From Candidatus Hydrothermota bacterium (lineage in GTDB: Bacteria > Hydrothermota > Hydrothermia > UBA1063), in the NCBI GenBank assembly GCA_003644895.1, contig QNDO01000004.1:1-26751 (forward strand): a stretch of 26,751 nucleotides of DNA, given 5' to 3'. The notes beneath the pieces are model-generated. The model made no database searches. It saw nothing but the letters and a program-made list of their open reading frames with translations, and was not told the origin of the DNA. Below, one piece after another: positions 8,011 through 15,307 of the stretch (position 1 is the stretch's first letter; every line of letters starts with the position of its first letter). Both the position numbers and the translations under genes were made by a program.

Positions 8011-9122
8011 AATATATAGACGAATACAGAGACAGTAAACTGTGTGAAAAACTTGCTTCGCAAATAGCTAAAATCGCAAAGGGGAAGTATATAACATTAA
8101 TGGAAGTTTGTGGAACTCATACCATGTCTATTGCCCGGTACGGCATTAAGAACCTGCTACCACCAAACATTCAATTACTATCCGGACCTGGCTGCCCTGT
8201 GTGTGTTACAGCCGATGCTGATATTGACAAAGCAATAGCTTATGCAGAAAAAGAAAATATTATCCTCACTACCTTTGGGGATATGATGAAAGTACCCGGA
8301 ACTTTTTCGTCTCTTTCTACTGAAAAATCGAAAGGACGGGAAATAAAAGTGGTATATTCCGCAGCGGATGCACTCCAACTTGCAATATCAAATCCTGAAA
8401 AGATTGTAGTATTCCTCGGTGTGGGCTTTGAGACCACCATACCCACCGTTGCGGTATCAATTCTTGATGCAAAAATGAATGGTATAAAAAATTACTATGT
8501 TTTAAGTATGCATAAACTTATACCCCCGGCGCTTAGGGCTCTGCTGGATGATAAAGAGGTGTGTGTTGATGGCTTCATTCTTCCAGGTCATGTATCTACC
8601 ATTATTGGCGTTGAAGCTTATAAGGTTATTCCGGAAGAATATGGGGTAGCATGTGCTATAACTGGTTTTGAGCCCGTAGATATTCTTCAGGGTATCCTTT
8701 TGCTAGTTAAGCAGATAGTATATGGGAAACCTAGGGTTGAGAACCAGTATAGAAGAGTGGTGAAAGAGCATGGCAACCCAAAGGCCCAGAGATTAATAGA
8801 AGAAGTTTTTGAGCCGACTGATTGTGAATGGAGGGGATTGGGAGTGATACCCAGGAGTGGTTTGAAAATAAAGGATAAGTATAGTGACTTTGATATTGAA
8901 AAAAAGATTAAGATTAAAATCCAAAAAAGGAAAAAAAATACCAGATGTATATGTGGTGAGATCCTGAGAGGGGTGAAAACTCCTCTGGATTGCACACTAT
9001 TTGGGAAAAGATGCACTCCAGAAAATCCTGTGGGCCCCTGCATGGTGTCATCAGAAGGTACATGCGCAGCTTATTATAAATATGGTTTTAATTCCCGGGC
9101 TATGCAGGAGGAAAAATTATGA
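8007..9122 (+). CDS. hypD: Fe-S hydrogenase maturation protein HypD
   Basis: HypD (371 aa) is the [4Fe-4S] scaffold on which iron receives CN and CO ligands, together with HypC and HypE. The conserved motifs are CGTHTMSIARYGI with Cys35, GPGCPVC with Cys63 and Cys66, TFGDMMKVPG near 89-98 and the GHVSTIIG segment near 196. The C-terminal cysteine cluster is CICGEILRG...C...C...C in the last 60 residues, which carries the cluster ligands. Length and order match the family. Its start overlaps the hypC stop, and its end overlaps hypE by 4 nt. Confidence 0.97.
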   Translation: MKYIDEYRDSKLCEKLASQIAKIAKGKYITLMEVCGTHTMSIARYGIKNLLPPNIQLLSGPGCPVCVTADADIDKAIAYAEKENIILTTFGDMMKVPGTFSSLSTEKSKGREIKVVYSAADALQLAISNPEKIVVFLGVGFETTIPTVAVSILDAKMNGIKNYYVLSMHKLIPPALRALLDDKEVCVDGFILPGHVSTIIGVEAYKVIPEEYGVACAITGFEPVDILQGILLLVKQIVYGKPRVENQYRRVVKEHGNPKAQRLIEEVFEPTDCEWRGLGVIPRSGLKIKDKYSDFDIEKKIKIKIQKRKKNTRCICGEILRGVKTPLDCTLFGKRCTPENPVGPCMVSSEGTCAAYYKYGFNSRAMQEEKL

Positions 9123-10138
9123 GGAATTCTCCTCAAAATAGTAAAATTACTATGGCTCATGGAAGTGGTGGAAAATTGATGCACGACTTAATTAAAAAAC
9201 TCTTCCTCCAGAAATTTGATAATCCCATTCTATCATCCCTTTCTGATTCTGCAATTATTAACTTAAATGGAAATCCAATAGCTTTTACTACAGATAGTTA
9301 TGTGGTTAACCCCATTTTTTTCCCCGGAGGAGATATTGGAAAACTGGCTGTGTGCGGTACGATAAATGACCTTGCGGTAGTAGGGGCGAATCCTTTATAT
9401 CTTTCCTGTTCAGTGGTGATAGAAGAAGGCTTTGAATATGAACTCTTGGAGAAAATCATAGATTCTATGAAAGTAACAGCTGAGAAAGCCGGAGTTGAGA
9501 TTGTTACGGGGGATACCAAGGTGGTTGAACGGGGGAAAGGTGATAAAATATTTATTAATACCTCAGGAATTGGTATTATAGAAAAAGAGGATCTGTCTGT
9601 TGAGAATATCAAGGTTGGAGACCGGATAATTCTGAATGGTTCCATAGGAGAACACGGGATTGCAATTCTCTCAGAGAGAGCTGAGCTCGGTCTTGATGTG
9701 AATATAGAGAGTGACTGTGCACCTTTGAATGATTTGATTCAAAGTGTTATTAAAATTTCTAATAAAGTTAAATTTATGAGAGACCCTACAAGAGGCGGTC
9801 TTGCGACAGTTCTGAATGAAATCGTCGAAAATAGAAATTTCGGAATTATACTTGAGGAAGAAAAGATACTTGTGAAAGAAGAAGTGAAGGCCGTTTGTGA
9901 AATTCTGGGATTTGACCCGTTATACATAGCAAATGAGGGAAAAGTTGTTATAATAGCAGGGGCTGAAGATGCTGAGAAAATAGTGGAGGTTATGCGCAGG
10001 CATCCACTGGGGAAAGACACTCATATAATAGGAGAAATTGTTGATGAACCTAAGGGATTGGTTTGTATGAAAACCCGTTCAGGTGGTACAAGAATTGTAG
10101 ATATGCTGGTCGGTGAACAGCTCCCGAGGATATGCTGA
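9119..10138 (+). CDS. hypE: Carbamoyl dehydratase HypE
   Basis: HypE (339 aa, PurM/AIR-synthase fold) dehydrates the carbamoyl group received from HypF on its C-terminal cysteine, giving the thiocyanate that becomes CN. The N-terminus has MAHGSGGKLM, followed by the DSYVVNP and GDTKVVERG motifs that contribute to the ATP site. DPTRGGLAT is near residue 222. The protein ends in the family-defining PRIC with the acceptor Cys339 as the last residue. The ATG overlaps the hypD stop by 4 nt. The internal layout looks complete. Confidence 0.97.
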   Translation: MRNSPQNSKITMAHGSGGKLMHDLIKKLFLQKFDNPILSSLSDSAIINLNGNPIAFTTDSYVVNPIFFPGGDIGKLAVCGTINDLAVVGANPLYLSCSVVIEEGFEYELLEKIIDSMKVTAEKAGVEIVTGDTKVVERGKGDKIFINTSGIGIIEKEDLSVENIKVGDRIILNGSIGEHGIAILSERAELGLDVNIESDCAPLNDLIQSVIKISNKVKFMRDPTRGGLATVLNEIVENRNFGIILEEEKILVKEEVKAVCEILGFDPLYIANEGKVVIIAGAEDAEKIVEVMRRHPLGKDTHIIGEIVDEPKGLVCMKTRSGGTRIVDMLVGEQLPRIC

Positions 10139-10139
10139 A

Positions 10140-10484
10140 ATGCATGAGCTTACAATAGCCGAAAATATAAAGAAGACCATAGAAGAAGTTTTGAAGGATA
10201 AAAAAGCAGTAGTTACCAGAATTAATTTAAGGGTTGGAAAGTTAAGAGCAGTAGTACCTGAAGCATTAATTTTTTGTTTTAAATTTGTTGCCGAAGGTTC
10301 ATCAATGGAAAATGCCGAACTCAAAATCCAAGAAATACCTGTAAAAGGTATTTGTAAAAAATGTGACAGAGACTTCGTAATAGATGAGCCTCTTTTTATC
10401 TGTCCTTTTTGTGGTTCCAATCACGTTGAGCTTTTATCAGGTAGAGAACTTGAAATTGAATCCATAGAAATAGAGGAGGGCTAA
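10140..10484 (+). CDS. hypA: Nickel insertion protein HypA
   Basis: HypA (114 aa) delivers nickel to the hydrogenase large subunit with HypB. The start chosen is the ATG giving MHELTIAENI, because His2 and Glu3 form the nickel site in this family. A longer in-frame GTG reading from 10113 would bury this terminus and overlap hypE, so it is rejected. The zinc site is CKKC (72-75) and CPFC (88-91), with normal spacing. The gene begins 1 nt after the hypE stop and ends directly against hypB. Confidence 0.96.
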   Translation: MHELTIAENIKKTIEEVLKDKKAVVTRINLRVGKLRAVVPEALIFCFKFVAEGSSMENAELKIQEIPVKGICKKCDRDFVIDEPLFICPFCGSNHVELLSGRELEIESIEIEEG

Positions 10485-11153
10485 ATGGAAATTAAAATCT
10501 TAAGAAGGGTTCTGGCAGCCAATGAGGCTGTTGCAAAATCAAATAAGGAGTTATTCTCTCAGCATGGAGTCCTGGTGCTTAATTTGATGAGTTCTCCTGG
10601 CTCTGGAAAGACATGCATCATCGAACAAAGTGTAGAGGCTCTCAAAAATGATTATCGAATTGCTGTTATTATAGGTGACATAACCTCCACCATAGATGCC
10701 CAGAGATTATCCGGGCTCGGTGTACCAATAATTCAGATTAACACCGAACCCTTTGGTGGTGAGTGCCATCTGGAGGCGAGCTGGGTGAGAGAAGCTGCTC
10801 TTTCTCTCAATTTACAGGATCTCGATCTCATTTTTATAGAAAATGTGGGGAATCTTGTTTGTCCTGCAGAATTTGATACGGGAGCAGACAAAAATGTGGT
10901 GATAGTAAGCTTGCCAGAGGGTGAGGATAAGCCTCTTAAATATCCTTTGATGTTTAGAATTTCCAGTGTACTGTTGGTGAATAAGATCGACTTGGCAAGT
11001 GTTCTTGATGTAGATAAGAAAACACTGCACAGAAATGCTCTACAGGTAAACCCCAACTTACAGATATTTGATATTTCTGCAAAGACCGGCGAAGGTTTTG
11101 ACGCATGGTTAAAATGGATTGAGGCAGAACTTAGGAAAAAGAGACAACAATAA
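10485..11153 (+). CDS. hypB: GTPase HypB, nickel chaperone partner
   Basis: HypB (222 aa) is the SIMIBI-class GTPase that drives nickel transfer with HypA. The P-loop is SSPGSGKT (36-43), and GDITSTIDAQR covers the switch region. The inter-subunit metal site is GGECH (Cys94, His95) with Cys126 in NLVCPAEFD. The guanine-specificity motif is NKID (166-169). It lacks the His-rich N-terminal extension and the CxxCGC motif of some bacterial HypB, so it is a short form without nickel storage. It is the last gene of the hyp run, and no structural hydrogenase gene follows. Confidence 0.96.
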   Translation: MEIKILRRVLAANEAVAKSNKELFSQHGVLVLNLMSSPGSGKTCIIEQSVEALKNDYRIAVIIGDITSTIDAQRLSGLGVPIIQINTEPFGGECHLEASWVREAALSLNLQDLDLIFIENVGNLVCPAEFDTGADKNVVIVSLPEGEDKPLKYPLMFRISSVLLVNKIDLASVLDVDKKTLHRNALQVNPNLQIFDISAKTGEGFDAWLKWIEAELRKKRQQ

Positions 11154-11239
11154 ATTTCAGCTACAATTACAATTTATATAATTTTGAGTAGGTTATTCAG
11201 AATTGTTGCAGTGAGAGAAATAATGTAATTTCCTGTAAG
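11154..11239. other. Short convergent intergenic region between hypB and rtcB
   Basis: 86 AT-rich bases separate the ends of two convergent operons. I looked for a stem followed by a T-run on both strands and found none convincing, so termination here is probably Rho-dependent or uses a weak structure. Confidence 0.5.
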
Positions 11240-12688
11240 TTATCCCTTCACAACAGCTAAGGGAACCATGCGTGCCACTTTCTTGGAGATTCCTGCTCTA
11301 TGTACAGTATCCACTACAATATCTACATCTTTATATGCCTCTGGTACCTCTTCTCTCACTGTTTCTGTGGAATGGGCTCTTACAATGATTCCTTTTGCTT
11401 TTAATTCATCTACCACTCTCCTACCGGCAGTAGCTCTTATAGCTGCTTTTCTTGAGAGAAGCCTACCAGCACCATGGGCAGTGGAACCAAAAGTCTCTTT
11501 CATAGCTCTTTCCGTTCCTATCAGTATGTAGGAAGCTGTTCCCATATCCCCTGGGATGAGGACAGGTTGTCCAACAGGCCTGTATACTTCTGGTACCTTA
11601 GGATGTCCTTTGGGAAAAGCCCGGGTTGCTCCCTTGCGATGAACAACAACCTGTTTTCTTGTACCATTTACATCATGTTCTTCCACTTTAGCTATGTTAT
11701 GAGCAACATCATACACAAGGTGCATTCCAAGTTTTTCTGCGCTTTCACCCAGAGCCGATTCAAAGGCCTCTCTCACCCAGTGGGTTATAAATTCCCTGTT
11801 AGCCCATGCAAAATTTGCAGCAGCAACCATGGCGCCAAAATATGCCTGCCCTTCTGGCGATTTAAATGGAACAGAAGCAAGCTGTCTATCAGGCACCTGT
11901 ATGCCATATTTTTGCATTGCTCTTTGAAGTGTCTTCACATAATCATCACATACCTGATGTCCAAAACCACGAGATCCTGTATGGATCATAATGGTGATAA
12001 GGCCTTCCTCTATACCCATTACTTTTGCAGCTTCTTTATCAAATACCCGCTCCACAACCTGAACCTCAAGAAAATGGTTCCCAGCCCCGAGAGAGCCTAG
12101 CTGAGGTCTACCCCTCTGAATTGCCCGAGGGCTCACTTTAGAGGGGTCAGCGCCAGGCATAGAACCATTTTCTTCTGTTCTCTCAAGGTCCTCTTTCCAT
12201 CCGTAGCCCCTTTCTACTACCCATCTAGCACCTTTCACCATAACTTCTTTGAGTTCAGATTCCGTTACTCTGATTTTACCGCCTTTCCCCACACCCGCAG
12301 GAACATGTCTAAAAAGGGCATCAACAATTTTATTCAGGTATTTTTCTATATCTTTCTTTGTAAGATTTGTGCGGATAATCCTTACCCCACAGTTAATATC
12401 GTACCCAACACCACCAGGTGAAATAACCCCGGTTTCTGCATCGAAAGCAGCAACTCCACCTATAGGGAAACCATACCCCCAGTGGATATCTGGCATGGCA
12501 AGGGAATATTTTTGGATACCCGGAAGATGGGCAACGTTTGCCACCTGTTCGGGTGCCATATCTTTTTTGATTGATTCCAGTAGTTTTTCCGAGGCGTATA
12601 TAATTCCTGGGACTCTCATCCCTCTTTTATAACTCCTAGGAATTCTCCATCTGAAATCATCGATTTTCTCCAGCGGTCCCTCCCACAT
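11240..12688 (-). CDS. rtcB: RNA-splicing ligase RtcB (3'-phosphate/5'-OH RNA ligase)
   Basis: RtcB (482 aa) joins RNA 2',3'-cyclic phosphate or 3'-phosphate ends to 5'-OH ends using GTP and Mn2+, in RNA repair or tRNA splicing. The metal-site motif GGVGYDINCGVR contains Asp97 and Cys100. LGAGNHFLEVQ lies at 200-210, HTGSRGFGHQ at 236-245 and VVHRKGATRAFP near 348. The predicted guanylylated histidine is His405 in STAHGAGRLLSRK. The length is that of full-length archaeal and bacterial forms. The start has a GAGAGGTG ribosome binding site, and the gene follows the aminotransferase by only a few bases. No archease gene is in the window. Confidence 0.97.
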   Translation of the reverse strand: MWEGPLEKIDDFRWRIPRSYKRGMRVPGIIYASEKLLESIKKDMAPEQVANVAHLPGIQKYSLAMPDIHWGYGFPIGGVAAFDAETGVISPGGVGYDINCGVRIIRTNLTKKDIEKYLNKIVDALFRHVPAGVGKGGKIRVTESELKEVMVKGARWVVERGYGWKEDLERTEENGSMPGADPSKVSPRAIQRGRPQLGSLGAGNHFLEVQVVERVFDKEAAKVMGIEEGLITIMIHTGSRGFGHQVCDDYVKTLQRAMQKYGIQVPDRQLASVPFKSPEGQAYFGAMVAAANFAWANREFITHWVREAFESALGESAEKLGMHLVYDVAHNIAKVEEHDVNGTRKQVVVHRKGATRAFPKGHPKVPEVYRPVGQPVLIPGDMGTASYILIGTERAMKETFGSTAHGAGRLLSRKAAIRATAGRRVVDELKAKGIIVRAHSTETVREEVPEAYKDVDIVVDTVHRAGISKKVARMVPLAVVKG

Positions 12689-12691
12689 AAT

Positions 12692-13903
12692 TCACCTCTC
12701 TCTATATTTTTTTAGGCCCTCTCCAAGAATTCTAATTGCTTCTCTTAATTTATCTTCTTCTAATACATAGGCTATTCTTACTTCGTTTCTTCCCCTTCCT
12801 GGAGTTAGATAAAAAGCCTCTGCTGGTGCAACCATGGTGGTTTTTCCATCCAAGTTGAAATCTTTCAGCATCCACTTTGCAAAATCTTCCGCATTTTTTA
12901 CCGGTAATTTAACTATGGTGTAAAAGGCTCCTTCAGGTTTTCTTGCAAAGACACCCTCTATCTTTTCCAGCTCTTCAAAAACAATATCCCGTCTTTTTTC
13001 ATATTCTCTAATCATGTCCTCCATAAATTCATCCATATATTTAAAACCAGCAATGGCTCCAACCTGTTCAATTGTAGGGGGACAGAGTCTTGCCTGCCCA
13101 AATTTCAACACAGCTTCCAGTACGTGCTTATTTTTTGTGATTATAAAGCCAATTCTGGCCCCACAGGCACTGAAGCGCTTTGAAATACTATCGAGAACGA
13201 TCAGCCTATCGGAAATGTCACTGTATCTTAAGACTGTTTTTGGTTCACCACCATTGAAGACAAATTCCCTGTAGACTTCATCAACCAAAAGAAACAGATT
13301 GTATTTTTTCACCAAATCTATCACCATTTCCAGTTCTTCATCAGTGTATATTGTCCCAGTTGGATTATTGGGAGAGCATAATAATATTGCTTTTGTGCGC
13401 GAATTTATCTTTTTCTCAAACTCGCTTTTGTCAGGGAGATGGAAACCGTTTTCTACATGAGTACTCACAGGGACAAGTTTAATGCCAGAGACTATTGCAA
13501 AACCATTATAGTTTGTATAAAATGGCTCGGGTAGAATAATTTCGTCACCAAAATCTGCTATTGCCATTGAAGCGAACAAGATAGCCTCCGAACCACCGGT
13601 GGTAATAAATACTTCATCAGGGGAAACGGTAACGTTAAATCTATTAAAATATCTCGCTATGGTTTCTCTCAGCTCGGGAAGACCATCTGATGGGCCATAC
13701 GGTAGCACCTTTTCATCATAATTTTTGATAGCGTCGAAAATCTGTGGGGGGGTAGGGATATCAGGTTGCCCTATATTAAGATGGTAAACAGTAATTCCTC
13801 TTTTCTTTGCTTCTACAGCATAAGGATAAAGCTTTCTTATTGGAGATGCGGGCATAACAGATGCTCTTTTTGAGAGGGAAATTTTAAAATTTACATTTTT
13901 CAT
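12692..13903 (-). CDS. Class I/II pyridoxal-phosphate aminotransferase
   Basis: A 403-residue fold-type I aminotransferase that moves amino groups between an amino acid and a 2-oxoacid in the cytosol. The family landmarks are LNIGQPDIPTP near 42-52, YGPSDGLPELRE near 69-80, SPNNPTG at 177-183 and VDEVY at 207-211. The PLP lysine is predicted to be Lys242 in SISKRFSACGARIGF. The substrate carboxylate-binding arginine is probably in GRNEVRIAY near the end. It resembles the aspartate/aromatic transaminase branch, but the substrate cannot be assigned. It has an AGGAGG ribosome binding site and its own candidate promoter, and it is co-directional with rtcB, which it probably co-transcribes. Confidence 0.93.
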   Translation of the reverse strand: MKNVNFKISLSKRASVMPASPIRKLYPYAVEAKKRGITVYHLNIGQPDIPTPPQIFDAIKNYDEKVLPYGPSDGLPELRETIARYFNRFNVTVSPDEVFITTGGSEAILFASMAIADFGDEIILPEPFYTNYNGFAIVSGIKLVPVSTHVENGFHLPDKSEFEKKINSRTKAILLCSPNNPTGTIYTDEELEMVIDLVKKYNLFLLVDEVYREFVFNGGEPKTVLRYSDISDRLIVLDSISKRFSACGARIGFIITKNKHVLEAVLKFGQARLCPPTIEQVGAIAGFKYMDEFMEDMIREYEKRRDIVFEELEKIEGVFARKPEGAFYTIVKLPVKNAEDFAKWMLKDFNLDGKTTMVAPAEAFYLTPGRGRNEVRIAYVLEEDKLREAIRILGEGLKKYRER

Positions 13904-13934
13904 CCTATTTAAACCTCCTTTAATTTGTGATTTT

Positions 13935-13963
13935 AGGATATTTTAAATCCTGTGGATAGTCAA
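13935..13963 (-). promoter_or_regulatory. Candidate sigma-70-type promoter for aminotransferase-rtcB
   Basis: On the minus strand a TTGACT element (13958-13963) is followed after 17 bp by TATCCT (13935-13940). The expected start is then about 26 nt before the ATG at 13903. An AGGAGG ribosome binding site lies between them (13914-13919). Confidence 0.5.
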
Positions 13964-13994
13964 GTAAATAGAGCGCTGGTTCTCAAAAAGAATC

Positions 13995-14195
13995 TTACCG
14001 AGGGGGGTTTTGTTTCCTCAGAAATCCTGGAATAAAAAGAGGGGGGAGATCCAGAGGCTTTATAATCCTAATGCAAAACAAAAGGAAAGTATAATCTCCA
14101 CCAACCAAAAAGTATATAAAAAAGCCTTCAAAAAAGAAAAACCCTCTCATAATTAACGACCTCCGGACCATCGCAGGATACTCGAGAAAATACAT
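13995..14195 (-). CDS. Possible small hydrophobic protein, about 66 aa (weak)
   Basis: This short frame has a good AGGAGGT ribosome binding site 6 nt before an ATG at 14195; a second ATG lies directly upstream at 14198. The product would start MYFLEYPAMVRRSLIMRG and contain an unusually hydrophobic, Phe-rich stretch (FFFFEGFFIYFLVGG). It ends with KQNPPR. I do not recognise it. It lies wholly inside the intergenic region, codes on the same strand as the aminotransferase, and could be a small membrane peptide or chance. Only the ribosome binding site and the open frame support it. Confidence 0.22.
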   Translation of the reverse strand: MYFLEYPAMVRRSLIMRGFFFFEGFFIYFLVGGDYTFLLFCIRIIKPLDLPPLFIPGFLRKQNPPR

Positions 14196-14405
14196 CATAT
14201 ACCTCCTGAACATGCACAATAAAACCATAGTAAAATTGTATAACTAACTTGAGAAGGCCCACAGAAAAAAGCTAACCCACAATGGAAAAATAATTTCGGC
14301 TAGAAATAATTTTGGAGAAGAAGGTGGCATGTATTTTTGCACTGACAAATACACAAATAATAACACAGTCCCCTAACTTCAAAACTTTTAAATCATTTTC
14401 CGAAA

Positions 14406-14424
14406 ATGCACAATTTTTGTGCAT
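14406..14424. promoter_or_regulatory. Inverted repeat 1: 8-bp arms, 3-nt centre
   Basis: ATGCACAA and TTGTGCAT are perfect 8-bp arms around TTT. The size suits a dimeric regulator site or a small hairpin. It lies about 40 bp upstream of the -10-like TATAAT of the exported-protein operon. Confidence 0.55.
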
Positions 14425-14429
14425 CACTT

Positions 14430-14448
14430 TTTAAGGGATGCCCTTAAA
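14430..14448. promoter_or_regulatory. Inverted repeat 2: 8-bp arms, 3-nt centre, over the -35 region
   Basis: TTTAAGGG and CCCTTAAA are perfect 8-bp arms around ATG. It has the same 8-3-8 build as inverted repeat 1, but a different sequence, and its centre lies 24 bp downstream. It covers the position expected for the -35 element, so a bound protein could block or replace RNA polymerase contacts. Confidence 0.55.
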
Positions 14449-14470
14449 TTATGCAAAAATCTCCTATAAT
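14442..14470 (+). promoter_or_regulatory. Candidate promoter of the exported-protein operon
   Basis: TATAAT at 14465-14470 is a perfect -10 element. The -35 position 17 bp upstream (CCTTAA, 14442-14447) is poor and lies inside inverted repeat 2, which suggests activator-dependent or repressible control. An AAGGAGG ribosome binding site precedes the ATG at 14518. Confidence 0.5.
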
Positions 14471-14517
14471 TCTGGCAGTGAAATTGCAGATATAAATGGT
14501 GAAAAGGAGGTTAAAAG

Positions 14518-15303
14518 ATGAAAAAGAAAAAATTAATGCTCATAACCTTCTTGGGAATGTTCATATTAACAGCATGTGATTTGGAAGGACCTGATACTGA
14601 ACCACCTGCAGCTCCTACAGGTCTAATGAGTATTACAGGAGACGAAGCTGTGTATCTCTTCTGGAACGAGAATACAGAAAGAGATCTTGCGGGCTACAGG
14701 GTGTATAGAAATTATGAGCCTTACGGCTATTTCAGATTGATAGCTGAGGTTGCTGAACCATATTATGTAGACAGGGATGTTGAAAATGGAGTGACCTATT
14801 ATTATGCAGTAAGTGCTTTTGATGTTCATGGAAATGAGAGTGAACTTTCCGAGGAAGATTGTTTTGATACTCCACGTCCAGAAGGATGGGATATGAGGAT
14901 TTTCGAGAAAGATTATTATCCACAATTCTCCGGATATGACCTTTCTGAGGAAAGCCCTTGTTCATATGATTCCCAAAACGCAGATTTCTACTTTGATTAC
15001 AATGATGCTGACCAAGAAGGATATTTAGTGGCAGTAAATTATGCTGAAATTCAGGATATGGGATATACAGAATCACTGGATGATATAAACTGGGCTCCTT
15101 ATGACGGGTGGGATCCGGATGGGATTGTTCGGGTTGTACCAGGTCATTCCTATGTAATATGGACAGGAGACAATCACTTTGCTAAGATAAGAGTTAATGT
15201 TTTAAGAGATAATTTCATCATTTTTGATTGGGCGTACCAGATCGCAGAAGGAAATCATGAGTTAAGTATAAAAATTAAAAGCGATTTAAAGGAGAGGAGG
15301 TGA
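14518..15303 (+). CDS. Lipoprotein with a fibronectin type III domain
   Basis: A 261-residue predicted lipoprotein. It has a lysine-rich n-region (MKKKK), a hydrophobic core and a lipobox LTAC with Cys20 as the acylated residue. An FN3-like domain spans about 30-118: PPAAPTGL opens it, then LFWNENTERDLAGYRVYRN, then YYYAVSAFDVHGNES, which are standard FN3 strands. The remaining 140 residues form an acidic, aromatic domain I do not recognise (GIVRVVPGHSYVIWTGDNHF, then FDWAYQIAEGNHELS). The strong ribosome binding site AAGGAGG supports the start. It is first of four exported proteins on this strand, and the next gene begins 4 nt downstream with its AGGAGG site overlapping this stop. Its role is unknown; binding to a surface partner or carbohydrate is only a guess. 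Confidence 0.85.
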   Translation: MKKKKLMLITFLGMFILTACDLEGPDTEPPAAPTGLMSITGDEAVYLFWNENTERDLAGYRVYRNYEPYGYFRLIAEVAEPYYVDRDVENGVTYYYAVSAFDVHGNESELSEEDCFDTPRPEGWDMRIFEKDYYPQFSGYDLSEESPCSYDSQNADFYFDYNDADQEGYLVAVNYAEIQDMGYTESLDDINWAPYDGWDPDGIVRVVPGHSYVIWTGDNHFAKIRVNVLRDNFIIFDWAYQIAEGNHELSIKIKSDLKERR

Positions 15304-15307
15304 TATT

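Larger units (their letters stand above)
13904..14517. other. Long intergenic region with no confident gene
   Basis: About 610 AT-rich bases lie between two outward-facing genes. The left end holds the aminotransferase promoter and the right end holds two dyads and a TATAAT. Between them is one weak minus-strand small ORF. There is also a 7-bp inverted repeat (TGTATTT at 14330-14336, AAATACA at 14347-14353) and a lone ATGCACAAT half-site at 14212-14220 that matches the left arm of the dyad at 14406. I see no tRNA, riboswitch-like structure or mobile-element end. Confidence 0.6.

Noticed and set aside
10113..10139. GTG start adding 9 residues to HypA
   Set aside because: HypA needs its N-terminal MHE for nickel binding, and the ATG at 10140 gives exactly this.
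11154..11239. Rho-independent terminator between hypB and rtcB
   Set aside because: No GC-rich stem with a following T-run could be found on either strand.
11474..12100. 208-codon open frame on the plus strand
   Set aside because: It is antisense to the well-conserved rtcB gene, and its product has no recognisable domain and an odd Cys/Ser/His-rich composition.
14330..14353. Third inverted repeat (TGTATTT / AAATACA) as an operator
   Set aside because: It has a 10-nt loop, AT-rich arms and no link to the promoter; chance is likely in this base composition.
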